A stretch of 64,000 nucleotides of DNA from CAVPDE01 sp963707125 (GTDB lineage Bacteria > Desulfobacterota > DSM-4660 > Desulfatiglandales > HGW-15): the NCBI GenBank assembly GCA_963707125.1, contig CAVPOU010000030.1, positions 9,519-73,518 of the forward strand, in the 5' to 3' direction. Numbering within the stretch: position 1 is the first letter of the stretch; each line of letters starts with the position of its first letter. Made by a program: the position numbers and the translations under genes. The notes under the pieces were generated by a model. The model saw nothing but the letters and a program-made list of their open reading frames with translations. It made no database searches and was not told the origin of the DNA. Of the stretch, positions 8,772-17,201 are shown piece after piece.

Positions 8772-9075
8772 GACGCCCTGGAGTGGCTGGCAGCCATGTG
8801 CTATCATGTCCCGAACAAGGGGGAGCAGATGGTCAGGTATTATGGGTTTACAGCAATGTCTGTCGGGGTCAACGGAAGAAGGCAAATGAGGAAGGATTGG
8901 TGCCTTCCATCTTGCAGCCCGATGAATCATCCAAGGGGTACCGCAAGAACTGGGTAAGGTTTACCCGCCTGAGGGCTGATACGAAAAATCTATGAAATCG
9001 ATCCCCTGACGTGTCCTAAGTGCCATGGGCCGATGGCCGTCATCGCTTTCAACAAAGGCATGCCAAGCTTCCGGC
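8772..9075 (+). mobile_element. IS91-family (Y2) transposase C-terminal remnant
   Basis: LDALEWLAAMCYHVPNKGEQ, MVRYYG, then after a frameshift SNVCRGQRKKANEEGLVPSI, QPDESSKGYRKNW, and after another IYEIDPLTCPKCHGPMAVIA match the C-terminal end of IS91/IS801-type rolling-circle transposases, including the closing CxxC motif. The catalytic domain is absent and at least two frameshifts separate the pieces, so it is inactive. It marks a past recombination point in the decayed 4-9 kb segment. Confidence 0.8.
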
Positions 9076-9261
9076 ACGTGTCGAAATCGTTACCGGCCCC
9101 CTTCCTATCCATGCGATAGGATGAATTGGGAAGTCTTAACCTGACGCTTTCCTGTTCTGGCAATCGACTTGAGTTGCTAACTATAACCCTCACGGTTCCT
9201 TTTGACACCGACCGGCAGTGCCGCAGAGAAATATCCACACCGCCCTGGACTGGCTTTATCC

Positions 9262-9291
9262 TTGACACACAAGGCCAAATCTCCTTATACT
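9262..9291 (+). promoter_or_regulatory. Sigma-70 promoter, copy 2 of a duplicated block
   Basis: TTGACA (9262-9267), an 18-bp spacer and TATACT (9286-9291) precede the PD40/PKD gene by 68 bp. The block matches the region around 4728-4803 (same TTGACACACAA start, CTCC(C)T(T)ATAC/ACACTCCC core and TTCTTATCACCT tail), so the two genes probably share ancestral control DNA. Confidence 0.75.
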
Positions 9292-9358
9292 CCCACCCAT
9301 CTGAAGCAAGTTCTTATCACCTCACCCGCCAACATTTCTCCTGCGTCAGGAGGTACTC

Positions 9359-11347
9359 ATGAAGCCAACACGCAAGCGACGAATCGCAAGGTTGGGAAAT
9401 CTGCTGTCGGCTCTCTGTCTTGGGCTGCTTCTTATCGTGCTCGGGGCTGGAACGGCAAGATCCTTCACCACCGAGCTCGTCAGCGTTTCGCCCAGCGGGG
9501 GTGCCACCTTCCAGTGCGAGTATCCCGTTATCTCAGGCGATGGCTCGTCCGTGGCCTTCGCAACTCCCGCGGCCATCGTGCCGCCCGATTCGAATGGTGA
9601 AATGGACATCTTTGTCCGTGTCCTTCCGGGCGGTCCCACGACGAGGGCGAGTCTAACGGAGTACGAAGCGGAAGCCGATGGTTTCAGCGAGCACACGTCC
9701 ATCTCATACACGGGCCGCTTCGTGGCCTTCACGTCCGCTGCCACCAACCTCGTGCCTGGCGATACCAATGGGAGGTGGGATATCTTTGTCCGCGACCGTG
9801 ACGGCGGGACGACAACCCGAGTGAGCGTCGGCGCGGGTGGAGCTCAGGCTGATCGCAGCAGCCTTTTTCCTTCCATTTCCGGAGATGGCAGACGGGTGGC
9901 CTTTCAATCCGCTGCGACCAATCTTATAACACCGCCCTATACGGGCGGGAAGACACAGATTTTTGTCCGCGACCGTGATTTCGATGGCAATGGCGTCTTC
10001 GATGAGACGGGACCGGGGAAAACCGTCACCACGCTCGTCAGCAAGTCATCAGGAGGTGTGGCAGGAGACGATCACAGTACCTACGCCGCCATTTCAGGAA
10101 ACGGCCGGTATGTCGTGTTTCAATCCCGTGCCAGGCTCGATCCTCTTGACACACAACCATATCCAGACGGACGCGAAGATGTTTACGTCCATGACCTTCA
10201 GAGCGGGACTACGATTCTGGCAAGTGTATCTTTTGGTGGAACCAAGGGGGACGGCGACAGTGGAGGCCCCTCCATCTCGGATGACGGTAATGCCGTGGTC
10301 TTCGGGTCCAACTCTACCAACCTCGTGACCGGCGTGACCGGCGGGCAGATCTACTTGAGATTGATTGCTGGGGGAAACACCACCCTGGTGAGCAGAAACA
10401 CAACGAGCGGGACACAGGGAAACGACGTCAGCTTTGAACCCCGCATCTCACCCAACGGCCGGTACATCGCCTTCACCTCCGCTGCCACGAACCTGGTGGA
10501 CGGCGATGGGAACGGGTCCTATGACGTCTTCGTATACAACCGCGATACCGACACCCTGACCCGAGCAAGTGTATCCTCGGCCGGGGTGGAGGGGAACAGC
10601 CACAGCCGACCGCCTAGCGTCTCCGACGATGGCAAGGTGGCTTTCGGCTCCTCCGCCAGTAACCTGGTGACCCCCACCACCGGGGGGCAAAGGAACATAT
10701 TCGTCCACACACTAGGCGGTGGACCGGCGGGGCCAACGGCCGCCTTCACCGCCACCCCGACCACCGGAGCAGCCCCCCTCGGGGTGGGCTTCCGCGACGA
10801 ATCTACGGGAGCCACAACCTGGTCGTGGGATTTTGGGGATGGGGGCACAAGTACTGTGCAGAACCCGTATCACGTCTACAGCAACCCTGGAAACTACACC
10901 GTCAAACTCACCGTCACCGGGCCCGGCGGCTCCGACGAGGCGATCACGAACAACTATATCAAGATACCCTTCAAGGTCGCGCCCAGTCCCCTGGATTTCG
11001 GGGTCGTCCGCATCGGCTCCTCGAAGACCCTGCCGCTCGAGATCACGAACCACACCTCCGCGACGGTCAACGTGACCGGACTTTCCGCCCCACCGGTCTA
11101 CGGGCAGAACGCTTACCAGATCGTCACGCCTCCCTCCCTCCCTTACCACCTTCAACCGAACGCAGGAAACAAATTGACGCTCCAGATCCGGTTCCAACCG
11201 CCGGACATCTCCATCTGGAGCGGCACGCTCGAGGTCTCCACGGACTCCTCGACGACGCCAGAATTCGAGGTGCGCCTGATGGGTTCCGGAGAGCGGGCGG
11301 GGGCGAGGGCGTTGCCTTGGCTCGCCCCGCTGCTGTTGGAGGAGTAG
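9359..11347 (+). CDS. Exported PD40 beta-propeller protein with PKD and ASH-like domains
   Basis: The 662-residue product starts after AGGAGGTACTC with a signal peptide (residues ~1-36, LGLLLIVLGAGTARS). Residues ~40-455 hold seven or eight PD40/TolB-type repeats, each built on YPVISGDGSSVAFAT-, FVAFTSAATNLVPGDTNG- and DIFVRDRD-like strands. Residues ~460-540 form a PKD domain (TWSWDFGDGGTST, HVYSNPGNYTVKLTV), and ~545-650 an immunoglobulin-like choice-of-anchor/ASH domain (PLDFGVVRIGSSKTL). It would act at or outside the cell envelope as a binding scaffold; no catalytic residues are evident. It is intact, unlike the similar SBBP gene 2 kb upstream. Confidence 0.85.
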   Translation: MKPTRKRRIARLGNLLSALCLGLLLIVLGAGTARSFTTELVSVSPSGGATFQCEYPVISGDGSSVAFATPAAIVPPDSNGEMDIFVRVLPGGPTTRASLTEYEAEADGFSEHTSISYTGRFVAFTSAATNLVPGDTNGRWDIFVRDRDGGTTTRVSVGAGGAQADRSSLFPSISGDGRRVAFQSAATNLITPPYTGGKTQIFVRDRDFDGNGVFDETGPGKTVTTLVSKSSGGVAGDDHSTYAAISGNGRYVVFQSRARLDPLDTQPYPDGREDVYVHDLQSGTTILASVSFGGTKGDGDSGGPSISDDGNAVVFGSNSTNLVTGVTGGQIYLRLIAGGNTTLVSRNTTSGTQGNDVSFEPRISPNGRYIAFTSAATNLVDGDGNGSYDVFVYNRDTDTLTRASVSSAGVEGNSHSRPPSVSDDGKVAFGSSASNLVTPTTGGQRNIFVHTLGGGPAGPTAAFTATPTTGAAPLGVGFRDESTGATTWSWDFGDGGTSTVQNPYHVYSNPGNYTVKLTVTGPGGSDEAITNNYIKIPFKVAPSPLDFGVVRIGSSKTLPLEITNHTSATVNVTGLSAPPVYGQNAYQIVTPPSLPYHLQPNAGNKLTLQIRFQPPDISIWSGTLEVSTDSSTTPEFEVRLMGSGERAGARALPWLAPLLLEE

Positions 11348-11509
11348 CGCACCGGATAGGAGATGCGCAGAGGGATCGTCACCAGGCGGACTTCAGCGGG
11401 CTTGGCCTCAACCGGATATCGGAGATGTTACCGAGCACTTCATGACCTACACCCGGCTTGCCGGATAAGCTCCAAGGGGAGGGATGCCCTGTCGGGATCG
11501 GGCGGGGGA

Positions 11510-11862
11510 TCACGTTCGGCCGTTCCCCTTGAGGTTCTCGAGAATTTTGTCGGAGAGGAACCTGCGGTCGTCGTCGGGCATGTAAAGGAACTCAACGCCG
11601 ACGCCGTGGAGAAGGGTCTGAGGGTCCCCGTTGAATGTGGTGAACCATATCTGCCTGGCGGTTACGGTGAGAAAGGGCCTGCGCTCCGGGGCTTGAGGAT
11701 AAGGCGGAAGGAGTCGGCGAGCTCCGGTTTCTCCCAGGGGCGAATGAGGGCGCCATTCAGGCTGATATCCAGCGTCTGGCCGAAGATGTGGCCGTTGGCG
11801 GCGAGGAGCACCACCGGCCACCTGACCTTCGCCCGCGGCTGTCGCCGGTGTTCGGATTCCAT
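11510..11862 (-). pseudogene. PilZ-domain protein with a single-base frameshift
   Basis: The first frame (start 11862) gives MESEHRRQPRAKVRWPVVLL then GQTLDISLNGALIRP, matching the RxxxR and (D/N)xSxxG c-di-GMP-binding motifs of PilZ. After LILKP the frame must shift by one base to continue as PERRPFLTVTARQIWF and end with SDKILENLKGNGRT. The shift coincides with a C4 run (11688-11691 as GGGG on the plus strand); one more C restores a single ~118-residue PilZ protein. It may be a true mutation or a homopolymer sequencing error. It would bind cyclic di-GMP and relay it to motility or surface functions. Confidence 0.75.
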
Positions 11863-11873
11863 ATCTGGAGCAC

Positions 11874-12155
11874 TTAGGCCTTGTTGTTGAGGCGCTTTTT
11901 CAGCTCCCGACCCATCTTGAAGACCGGGAGCTTTTTCTCCTCCACGTCGATGCGCTCGCCGGTCTTGGGGTTCCGGCCGCGATAGGGGCGGTAGCCTTTC
12001 ACCTTGAACATGGCGAACCCGCGGATCTCTATCCGCCCCTGTTCCTCCAGGGCATCGGCCATGCTGGAGAAGACGGTGTCGACGCAGACCTTCGCGTCTT
12101 TCTTGGTCATGCCGAATCTATTGACCAGATCCCACATAAGCTGGCTCTTGTGCAT
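11874..12155 (-). CDS. HU/IHF-family DNA-binding protein
   Basis: The 93-residue product (MHKSQLMWDLVNRFGMTKKD...) has the HU/IHF fold: two N-terminal helices, the dimer strand RIEIRGFAMFKVKGY, the DNA-contacting arm GRNPKTGERIDVEEKK with the conserved RNP motif, and the C-terminal helix GRELKKRLN. A GGAGGTCAGACC ribosome site precedes the ATG at 12155. It bends DNA and helps shape the nucleoid. Full length and intact; the broken PilZ gene lies 11 bp downstream on the same strand. Whether it is HU-like or IHF-like cannot be decided. Confidence 0.9.
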   Translation of the reverse strand: MHKSQLMWDLVNRFGMTKKDAKVCVDTVFSSMADALEEQGRIEIRGFAMFKVKGYRPYRGRNPKTGERIDVEEKKLPVFKMGRELKKRLNNKA

Positions 12156-13069
12156 GGTCTGACCTCCACGGTGATCCAGCGCCGGTGCTGGTCCTGCAGC
12201 ACCCCGCGAGGCTTACTCCTCAAGGATTCCACCGCCTCTTCCTGTCTGCAAACCCAGGACAAACACCTCGGTCTATGGGAGCTCACGCCCAGGCCCCCAC
12301 CCCGGATGGCCAAGACGCAGACCCTTCACACCGTGCCCCATATCGATTATTCGGACTCGCAGGTCCCCCCTTCCGATAGCGGCCCTTATCCCCTCACCTT
12401 GATGTAAAACAGCCGATGTGTCTTTGAGGCATAGAAGCGTATTACTCCGCCATCCTTTTCAAACGATGTTATGACTTGAGTTGCCAGTCCATTGCCTCTT
12501 AGACCGCTCAAAACTCGCAACATAACGATACGTAGTGTGTCGTGGAGGGGGTGTGAAGCTTACATTTCGCATTCTTCACTTAGAGAGTTAATGGGTGCCA
12601 TCGCGCTCTTGCCCAGGAGTTGAGATATCTTGCCAGGGACGGGCAATATCATGAACTTCAGAATTGTTGGATATAACTTACCGATCATAGCAAGACCCAA
12701 ACCTGAGATGAGAGAAAAATACACCCTCGAAATGACGAGATTTGAATCCTGAGGTATCTTGCCAATCTCCCTGCCCCGGGCGGTCCAGCCTCGTTGCAGA
12801 TATCCATCTGAAATATTCACTCGCCTTCGCCAGCATGCCCCGTGTGGAAGCACGGGGAGGATCGGCCTTCGCCAAAGGCTTCGGCCCGATAAAATGGCGA
12901 CAGGCGACCGCGGCGTAGCCCGTAGGGCGAAGACGGGTGGCTTCGGCGTAGTTCCGCTTGGCTTCGCCACAGATGCCCCGCGCGGGAGCGCGGGGAGCTT
13001 CACTCATACGGGATGTCAGGGTTTTTGGGGGGACCGTCTGTCTGATAGACGAGGGGGATTCAGCGATGG
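12156..13069. other. Gene-poor interval with palindromic repeats
   Basis: No complete gene is supported. A minus-strand open stretch at about 12560-12760 encodes SGLGLAMIGKLYPTILKFMI, LPVPGKISQLLGK and so on; it could be the tail of a lost gene but no family was recognised. The right half (12820-13010) is a repeat-rich block with GGCTTCG-type motifs and two hairpins listed separately. Confidence 0.5.
12838..12995. repeat. Two related GC-rich palindromes 138 bp apart
   Basis: ATGCCCCGTG-TGGAAG-CACGGGGAG (stem 12838-12857) and ATGCCCCGCGC-GGGA-GCGCGGGGAG (stem 12976-12995) share flanks (CTTCGCCA before, GGGGAG after). They resemble dispersed REP-type elements. Only two copies exist and the intervening 118 bp is not a typical CRISPR spacer, so a CRISPR call is not supported. 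Confidence 0.6.
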
Positions 13070-13098
13070 TTGACATTGCGGTCACGATTGCGTACACT
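13070..13098 (+). promoter_or_regulatory. Sigma-70 promoter of the toxin-antitoxin pair
   Basis: TTGACA (13070-13075), a 17-bp spacer and TACACT (13093-13098) sit 40 bp upstream of the antitoxin start, close to consensus in both boxes and spacing. TA operons are usually autorepressed through sites overlapping such promoters; a specific operator was not resolved. Confidence 0.75.
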
Positions 13099-13138
13099 AA
13101 TGATGCTTTTAATGAGCACTATGCCGGGAGGAATAAAG

Positions 13139-13429
13139 ATGAAGTTCATCACGATCCGAGATCTGCGGGGCAATACGGCGCGTATCCGCAAGGATCTCGA
13201 AGCGGAGGGCGAAGTGGTGATCACCGCGAACGGTCGCCCGTTCGCAGTCATGACTCGGGTGGAACCGGACAAGCTGGAAGAGGAGATTCTTGCCATCCGC
13301 CGCGCCCGATCGCGCGCGGCACTCAGTCGCATTCGGGTGAAGGCCAAGGCGGAAGGGCTGGACCGTCTGACGATGGAGCAGATCGATGCCATCATTGCGG
13401 AAGTGCGGCGTGAAAGGCGCGACAAATGA
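13139..13429 (+). CDS. Phd/YefM-type antitoxin
   Basis: The 96-residue product starts MKFITIRDLRGNTARIRKDL behind GGGAGGAATAAAG. The N-terminal ~60 residues carry the Phd/YefM DNA-binding fold (the pattern of entry strand, LRGNTARI helix, and EGEVVITANGRPFAVMTRVE hairpin), and the rest is an acidic/basic helix likely to wrap the toxin. It should neutralise the adjacent PIN toxin and repress the operon promoter at 13070. Its stop overlaps the toxin start (ATGA), giving translational coupling. Confidence 0.85.
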   Translation: MKFITIRDLRGNTARIRKDLEAEGEVVITANGRPFAVMTRVEPDKLEEEILAIRRARSRAALSRIRVKAKAEGLDRLTMEQIDAIIAEVRRERRDK

Positions 13430-13833
13430 AGGTTGTCCTGGACACAAATGTGATCGTGTCCGCAGTTCTGACGGCCCAAGGGGTCTGTGCCCAGATCCTT
13501 GATATGCTCGCTGACGCTGTGTTCGGAATCTATGTGGACGACCGGATTCTTGCGGAATACAACAGTGTCCTGCGCCGTCCCCACCTCCACCTTATCCCCG
13601 ACGATACCGCTGAAGTGATGGAATTGATTCGTTCCGTCGCCGAACCAGTCGGCCCTGTTCCGCTTCCCGCTCAACTCCCTGATCCCGGGGAAATGCCTTT
13701 CCTGGAAGTCGCAGCTTCAGCGGGTGCCATCTTGGTCACCGGCAACACGCGCCACTATCCGAAACGTTCACGCGTCGGAGTCACTGTCCTCAGTCCCAGG
13801 GAATTCATAGAGCTTCTGCGGCGTTCCCCGTGA
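13426..13833 (+). CDS. PIN-domain toxin (COG1569-type putative RNase)
   Basis: The 135-residue product starts MKVVLDTNVIVSAVL; Asp6 with the following TNV is the first acidic residue of the PIN ribonuclease centre, Glu44 (LAEYNSVLRR) and the DPGEMPFLEVA acidic residues near 87-92 complete a metal site, and GAILVTGNTRHYP is the conserved C-terminal strand. PIN toxins cleave RNA, often tRNA, when the antitoxin is degraded. The gene overlaps the antitoxin by four bases. The acidic residues are intact, so the toxin is predicted to be active. Confidence 0.85.
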   Translation: MKVVLDTNVIVSAVLTAQGVCAQILDMLADAVFGIYVDDRILAEYNSVLRRPHLHLIPDDTAEVMELIRSVAEPVGPVPLPAQLPDPGEMPFLEVAASAGAILVTGNTRHYPKRSRVGVTVLSPREFIELLRRSP

Positions 13834-13856
13834 TGCTCCGCCTTTCGCCTCGCCCA

Positions 13857-16800
13857 TCAAAACCTCACCACCACTTCTGCAGGGCATTCCCTGCATGTGA
13901 AAGTGTCGGTCGTGAACTCGGTCAGTGCCCGGCCGTTGACCTCGACCTGCCGGATGGGGCGGGGCAGGGGCGGTTTTACAACGATACCACCCGGCGGCAA
14001 TACTAGATTACCCTCAAGTTTCAAACGGAGGGTGCCTTTTCCTTTGAGTCGCAGAGAGTAAGAGAGGTTCCCGTGATAGGTAGGCAAGTTCTTAACCCCC
14101 ACGGTAGAACCGTCGGACAACCACTCCTCCGCCACTCCGGCGGCGATGACAAGAGATTCATCCTCTTCCCGCTCGTAAGCAAACATAGTGCACATCGCCA
14201 GGATGTACTCAGCGCTGATCCAGGTGTGGGGCAGATCACCGATGAAGCTGGGGCCTGAAGGGTCACGCCAGGAGATCTCCGGCCACTGATTCCACACCGG
14301 GATGCGCCGGTCAGCGAGCATGAATTCCAACACCTCCAATGCGTCACGTCGTCTGCCGAGCCTCACCAGGGCGCCGATGATGCGGATTTCATAAGCACTG
14401 TAATTGTTCCAGGCCACTGCTTCGTCCCTGCGCTTGCGGAAGCCCTCCATGTATTTGTCAAAGGTCTTCTGAATTTCGGCGGGGGGCAGAAGATGTAACT
14501 GGTCCAGCAGATTAACTGCGACAGATGTGGCCGTCGGATCGAAATCACCGAATTCCACGGACCCCGGCACAAAATCGATTTTATGCCGCGCGATGGTAGC
14601 CCTGAGAGACGCTGCGACATCCTCGGAAAAGGAACCCCGCATGGAAGCGAGGCGCGCCGCCTCTTTCGCATCCCCCAACACTTTCGCCATGAGAGAGGCA
14701 TCCCTCAGACCCCTGATGCCCCAGAAGTCATCCCAGTAGGCGTGGACCGGGTGGGCCATGTACCCTTCGTGGCTCATGGATTCGGGCAGAAGGCCATAGC
14801 AGGCCTGTTTTTCACCGCTTTTATATTCCTTTGTGAGTCGTTTGCTGCGCAAGCCTTCCATATAAGCCAGGGCCTTGGCCACAGCCGGCTGCATTTCCGC
14901 GAGAAACGCTTTGTCACCCGTGAACCGGAAATACTCCACGACCGCGTAGATGAATTCGCCGTAGGCATCGAATTCCGGCAGCCACTCTGTGCCTTCTCGA
15001 TCTGCACAGTCGGGGATGTTCCCGTCATCCGACTGAAATCCTGCATACCAGCGAATGAAATCCCTAATCGCGTTGGGATAACCCGCCCGCAGCAAGGCAG
15101 CGCCCATGATGGCTCCGTCCCTGATCCAGGAACGGTTGTAGCGGCGGGGCCCCGGGTGCAGTGCAGGGCCGTCGCGGTTGATCAGGATGTGGGCGGCCGC
15201 TGTCCTGAAGGTGTCGGCCATGGCCTGCATCTGCGGCGGCACCTGAATTTCGACGGCGCCAAGCTTTGCTTTCCACTCCCGGACCGCGCGAGCGAACTTC
15301 TTAGAAGCTGGACTTCGTCGCAGCGAGGCCCCGGCTGAACGGTGGGCCCCGGTCTCGACTTTGCCGAAGGGAATTGCGAGATAAACCTCTCCGGTGGAGC
15401 CCGGCGCCAGGTCCAGGTCAAAGCGCAAGGCACCGGAGGCGTAGCCGAACTCATCAAGGACTGCCGTCTCAAGAGGCAGCTCGCCCATGGGGAGATGCTT
15501 GGTCACCCCTCCTGAATCGAAGGCTGCTGCACCGAAGCCGCTCGGCGCAGTGAGAGGAATCACGGGCTTGTTTCCATTGACCCAGGCCGTGCCCCTGGAG
15601 AACCGCAGTTCGCGGATCGGGGTGACACCGCCGAAAGCCCTCCAGTTCTGCCAGGTCGGGGTGACCTGGAAAGGCCGAAGCACAGTGAAAAGGCGAAGCG
15701 ATTGCGTTTGCTTTCCCGTGTTCAGGATGCGGTACCCAAGGTACAGAACGGGGGCCCCCGCCTTACCAGTCGCTAACGCCGTGATCGTCATGGTGAAGCG
15801 GTCGGTTCGCCATTCAGAGGAGGGAAGGGGTAGATACCCATTTATCAATTTCTGGGTCAGATCCACATCCGCCCATGTGAAGAGCTTGGCGTCCGCATAG
15901 ACGAACGGCTCAATGGAAAAGGAGCCCTTGTCAACCTCCACCATGCCCTCCTCGTTCATCAGGGCTTGGGTGTCTGACTCACCGGTTCCCACGGGAGTCC
16001 AATAGGTCTGCCGGCCGATGAGGTACTTTGGATAGAGCCCAGGGGTGGCTTCCCGGGCGATGTTTTGGAAGAAGTGGTTTATGGTGCGGGAGAAGTCAAA
16101 AGGTTTGACCTCGATGTTTCGAATGGCAAACCCGCGGCCTTCCACACTCTGATGGAGATTGAGCCGGATGTATCGCGAGATGGTCTGGGGGAGGTAAAGG
16201 TAGCTTCGCTCGGCGTCCCCCTGGCTCGTGGCATAGGCGGTGATCCATTCGGCACCGTCGAGCGATACCTGAACATCAAACTCCCGCGCCTGGAACCCCT
16301 TCTCCCAGTCAATGACCAGCCCCCCGTATTCCCTTTCCTGCTGGAAGTCGATGAGGAGCCACTGGGGCTCATCCGTCGGCTCGCTTTGCCAGGTGGAGGT
16401 CTCGGAGGTCGTCATCGCGTTTTGCGGGTCGTGGCGAGGAAGAGCACTGGAGGCATGCACAACGGGGGTCAAGCGGTAGGTGTCATCGCGAAACCAAAGG
16501 CCGTCGAACCAAACCGTGCCTTTTCCGCCCGGACCCGCTGCGATCACCAGTTCAATGGCCGCCACATTGGTGGGCGGCCCTCCTCCCAATGGTCCCCAGC
16601 CGAAAACGATCTGGCTGCTCCGAAGGTGCAAGGGGTCCCACTCTTCATGGAAGTCAAAGGCTTCGACCCGATAACGCCACACGTTCTGATTGGTTTCGTC
16701 TACCAGCTTGAATTCGAATATATTGGCCGGAGCGCTGCCGCGGATGTTGAACCCAAAGGAATAGGTTTCGGGGATCTCGAGGGGGAATGCCTTTCGGGCG

Positions 16801-16955
16801 ACCACGAAGCCTCCGCCCCCTCGGAAGTCGAAATCCAGGCGCATGGCGCTGCCCTGGAGCCCCAGGTCCCGGCTAATATGGAGTTGAGCCTGTCCGGAGG
16901 CGATCGCCGTCCAGTTCGAGAGATCTTCAAAGTCGTCCAGGATCTTGTCGTCCAT
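13857..16955 (-). CDS. Large glycosidase-like protein with N-terminal carbohydrate-binding/discoidin domains
   Basis: The ATG at 16955 (MDDKILDDFEDLSNW) follows TTGGAG with a 9-base spacer; the product has 1032 residues and no signal peptide. Residues ~1-155 look like a CIA30/CBM-type jelly roll (SAMRLDFDFRGGGGFVVARK), ~160-285 an F5/8-type discoidin domain (WLLIDFQQEREYGGLVIDW, RYIRLNLHQ), ~300-570 a beta-sandwich, and ~590-940 an (alpha/alpha)6 barrel (RSWIRDGAIMGAALLRAGY, LPHTWISAEYILAMCTMFAY) like GH15/GH63-type six-hairpin glycosidases. It probably processes a glucan or oligosaccharide in the cytoplasm. It lies downstream of another ~1040-residue glycosidase-like gene on the same strand. 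The family number cannot be fixed by eye. Confidence 0.7.
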   Translation of the reverse strand: MDDKILDDFEDLSNWTAIASGQAQLHISRDLGLQGSAMRLDFDFRGGGGFVVARKAFPLEIPETYSFGFNIRGSAPANIFEFKLVDETNQNVWRYRVEAFDFHEEWDPLHLRSSQIVFGWGPLGGGPPTNVAAIELVIAAGPGGKGTVWFDGLWFRDDTYRLTPVVHASSALPRHDPQNAMTTSETSTWQSEPTDEPQWLLIDFQQEREYGGLVIDWEKGFQAREFDVQVSLDGAEWITAYATSQGDAERSYLYLPQTISRYIRLNLHQSVEGRGFAIRNIEVKPFDFSRTINHFFQNIAREATPGLYPKYLIGRQTYWTPVGTGESDTQALMNEEGMVEVDKGSFSIEPFVYADAKLFTWADVDLTQKLINGYLPLPSSEWRTDRFTMTITALATGKAGAPVLYLGYRILNTGKQTQSLRLFTVLRPFQVTPTWQNWRAFGGVTPIRELRFSRGTAWVNGNKPVIPLTAPSGFGAAAFDSGGVTKHLPMGELPLETAVLDEFGYASGALRFDLDLAPGSTGEVYLAIPFGKVETGAHRSAGASLRRSPASKKFARAVREWKAKLGAVEIQVPPQMQAMADTFRTAAAHILINRDGPALHPGPRRYNRSWIRDGAIMGAALLRAGYPNAIRDFIRWYAGFQSDDGNIPDCADREGTEWLPEFDAYGEFIYAVVEYFRFTGDKAFLAEMQPAVAKALAYMEGLRSKRLTKEYKSGEKQACYGLLPESMSHEGYMAHPVHAYWDDFWGIRGLRDASLMAKVLGDAKEAARLASMRGSFSEDVAASLRATIARHKIDFVPGSVEFGDFDPTATSVAVNLLDQLHLLPPAEIQKTFDKYMEGFRKRRDEAVAWNNYSAYEIRIIGALVRLGRRRDALEVLEFMLADRRIPVWNQWPEISWRDPSGPSFIGDLPHTWISAEYILAMCTMFAYEREEDESLVIAAGVAEEWLSDGSTVGVKNLPTYHGNLSYSLRLKGKGTLRLKLEGNLVLPPGGIVVKPPLPRPIRQVEVNGRALTEFTTDTFTCRECPAEVVVRF

Positions 16956-16995
16956 AATTGCGGTCTCCAAGAAGCTTACTGAAGCCTTTTTTCTC

Positions 16996-17153
16996 TACCC
17001 AAATCCGAATATCGAAATCCGAAACTCGAAACAAATTCAAAGCACAAATGCTCCAATGTTCAAAACCGAAATCCAGCCGCCTGCGGTTTTGGTCATTCGA
17101 ATTTGGGTCATTAGGTATTGTTTCGGATTTCGTGCTTCGGATTTCGAATTTCT
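16996..17153. repeat. Imperfect inverted repeat with CGAAATCCGAA arms
   Basis: The left arm (about 16998-17028, AATCCGAATATCGAAATCCG and on) is largely complementary to the right arm (about 17121-17151, TTTCGGATTTCGTGCTTCGG and on). It fills the space between two glycosidase-like genes and resembles dispersed palindromic elements of other MAG-type genomes. No coding potential. Confidence 0.7.
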
Positions 17154-17201
17154 GACCTTCCTGCCACTTGTTCTAAAAGTCACGAAAGCGCATTTATCGC
17201 G

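Noticed and set aside
12838..12995. Possible CRISPR repeats (CCCCG...CGGGG palindromes)
   Set aside because: Only two copies, 138 bp apart, with differing stems and no spacer-length unit; better described as REP-like elements.
12678..13097. A 139-codon minus frame rich in Arg, Pro and Ala
   Set aside because: It runs through the GGCTTCG repeat block and the TA promoter; no ribosome site or recognisable domain.
16065..16982. A 305-codon plus-strand frame
   Set aside because: Antisense to the discoidin/glycosidase-like gene; high GC at third positions of the minus frame creates the open shadow.
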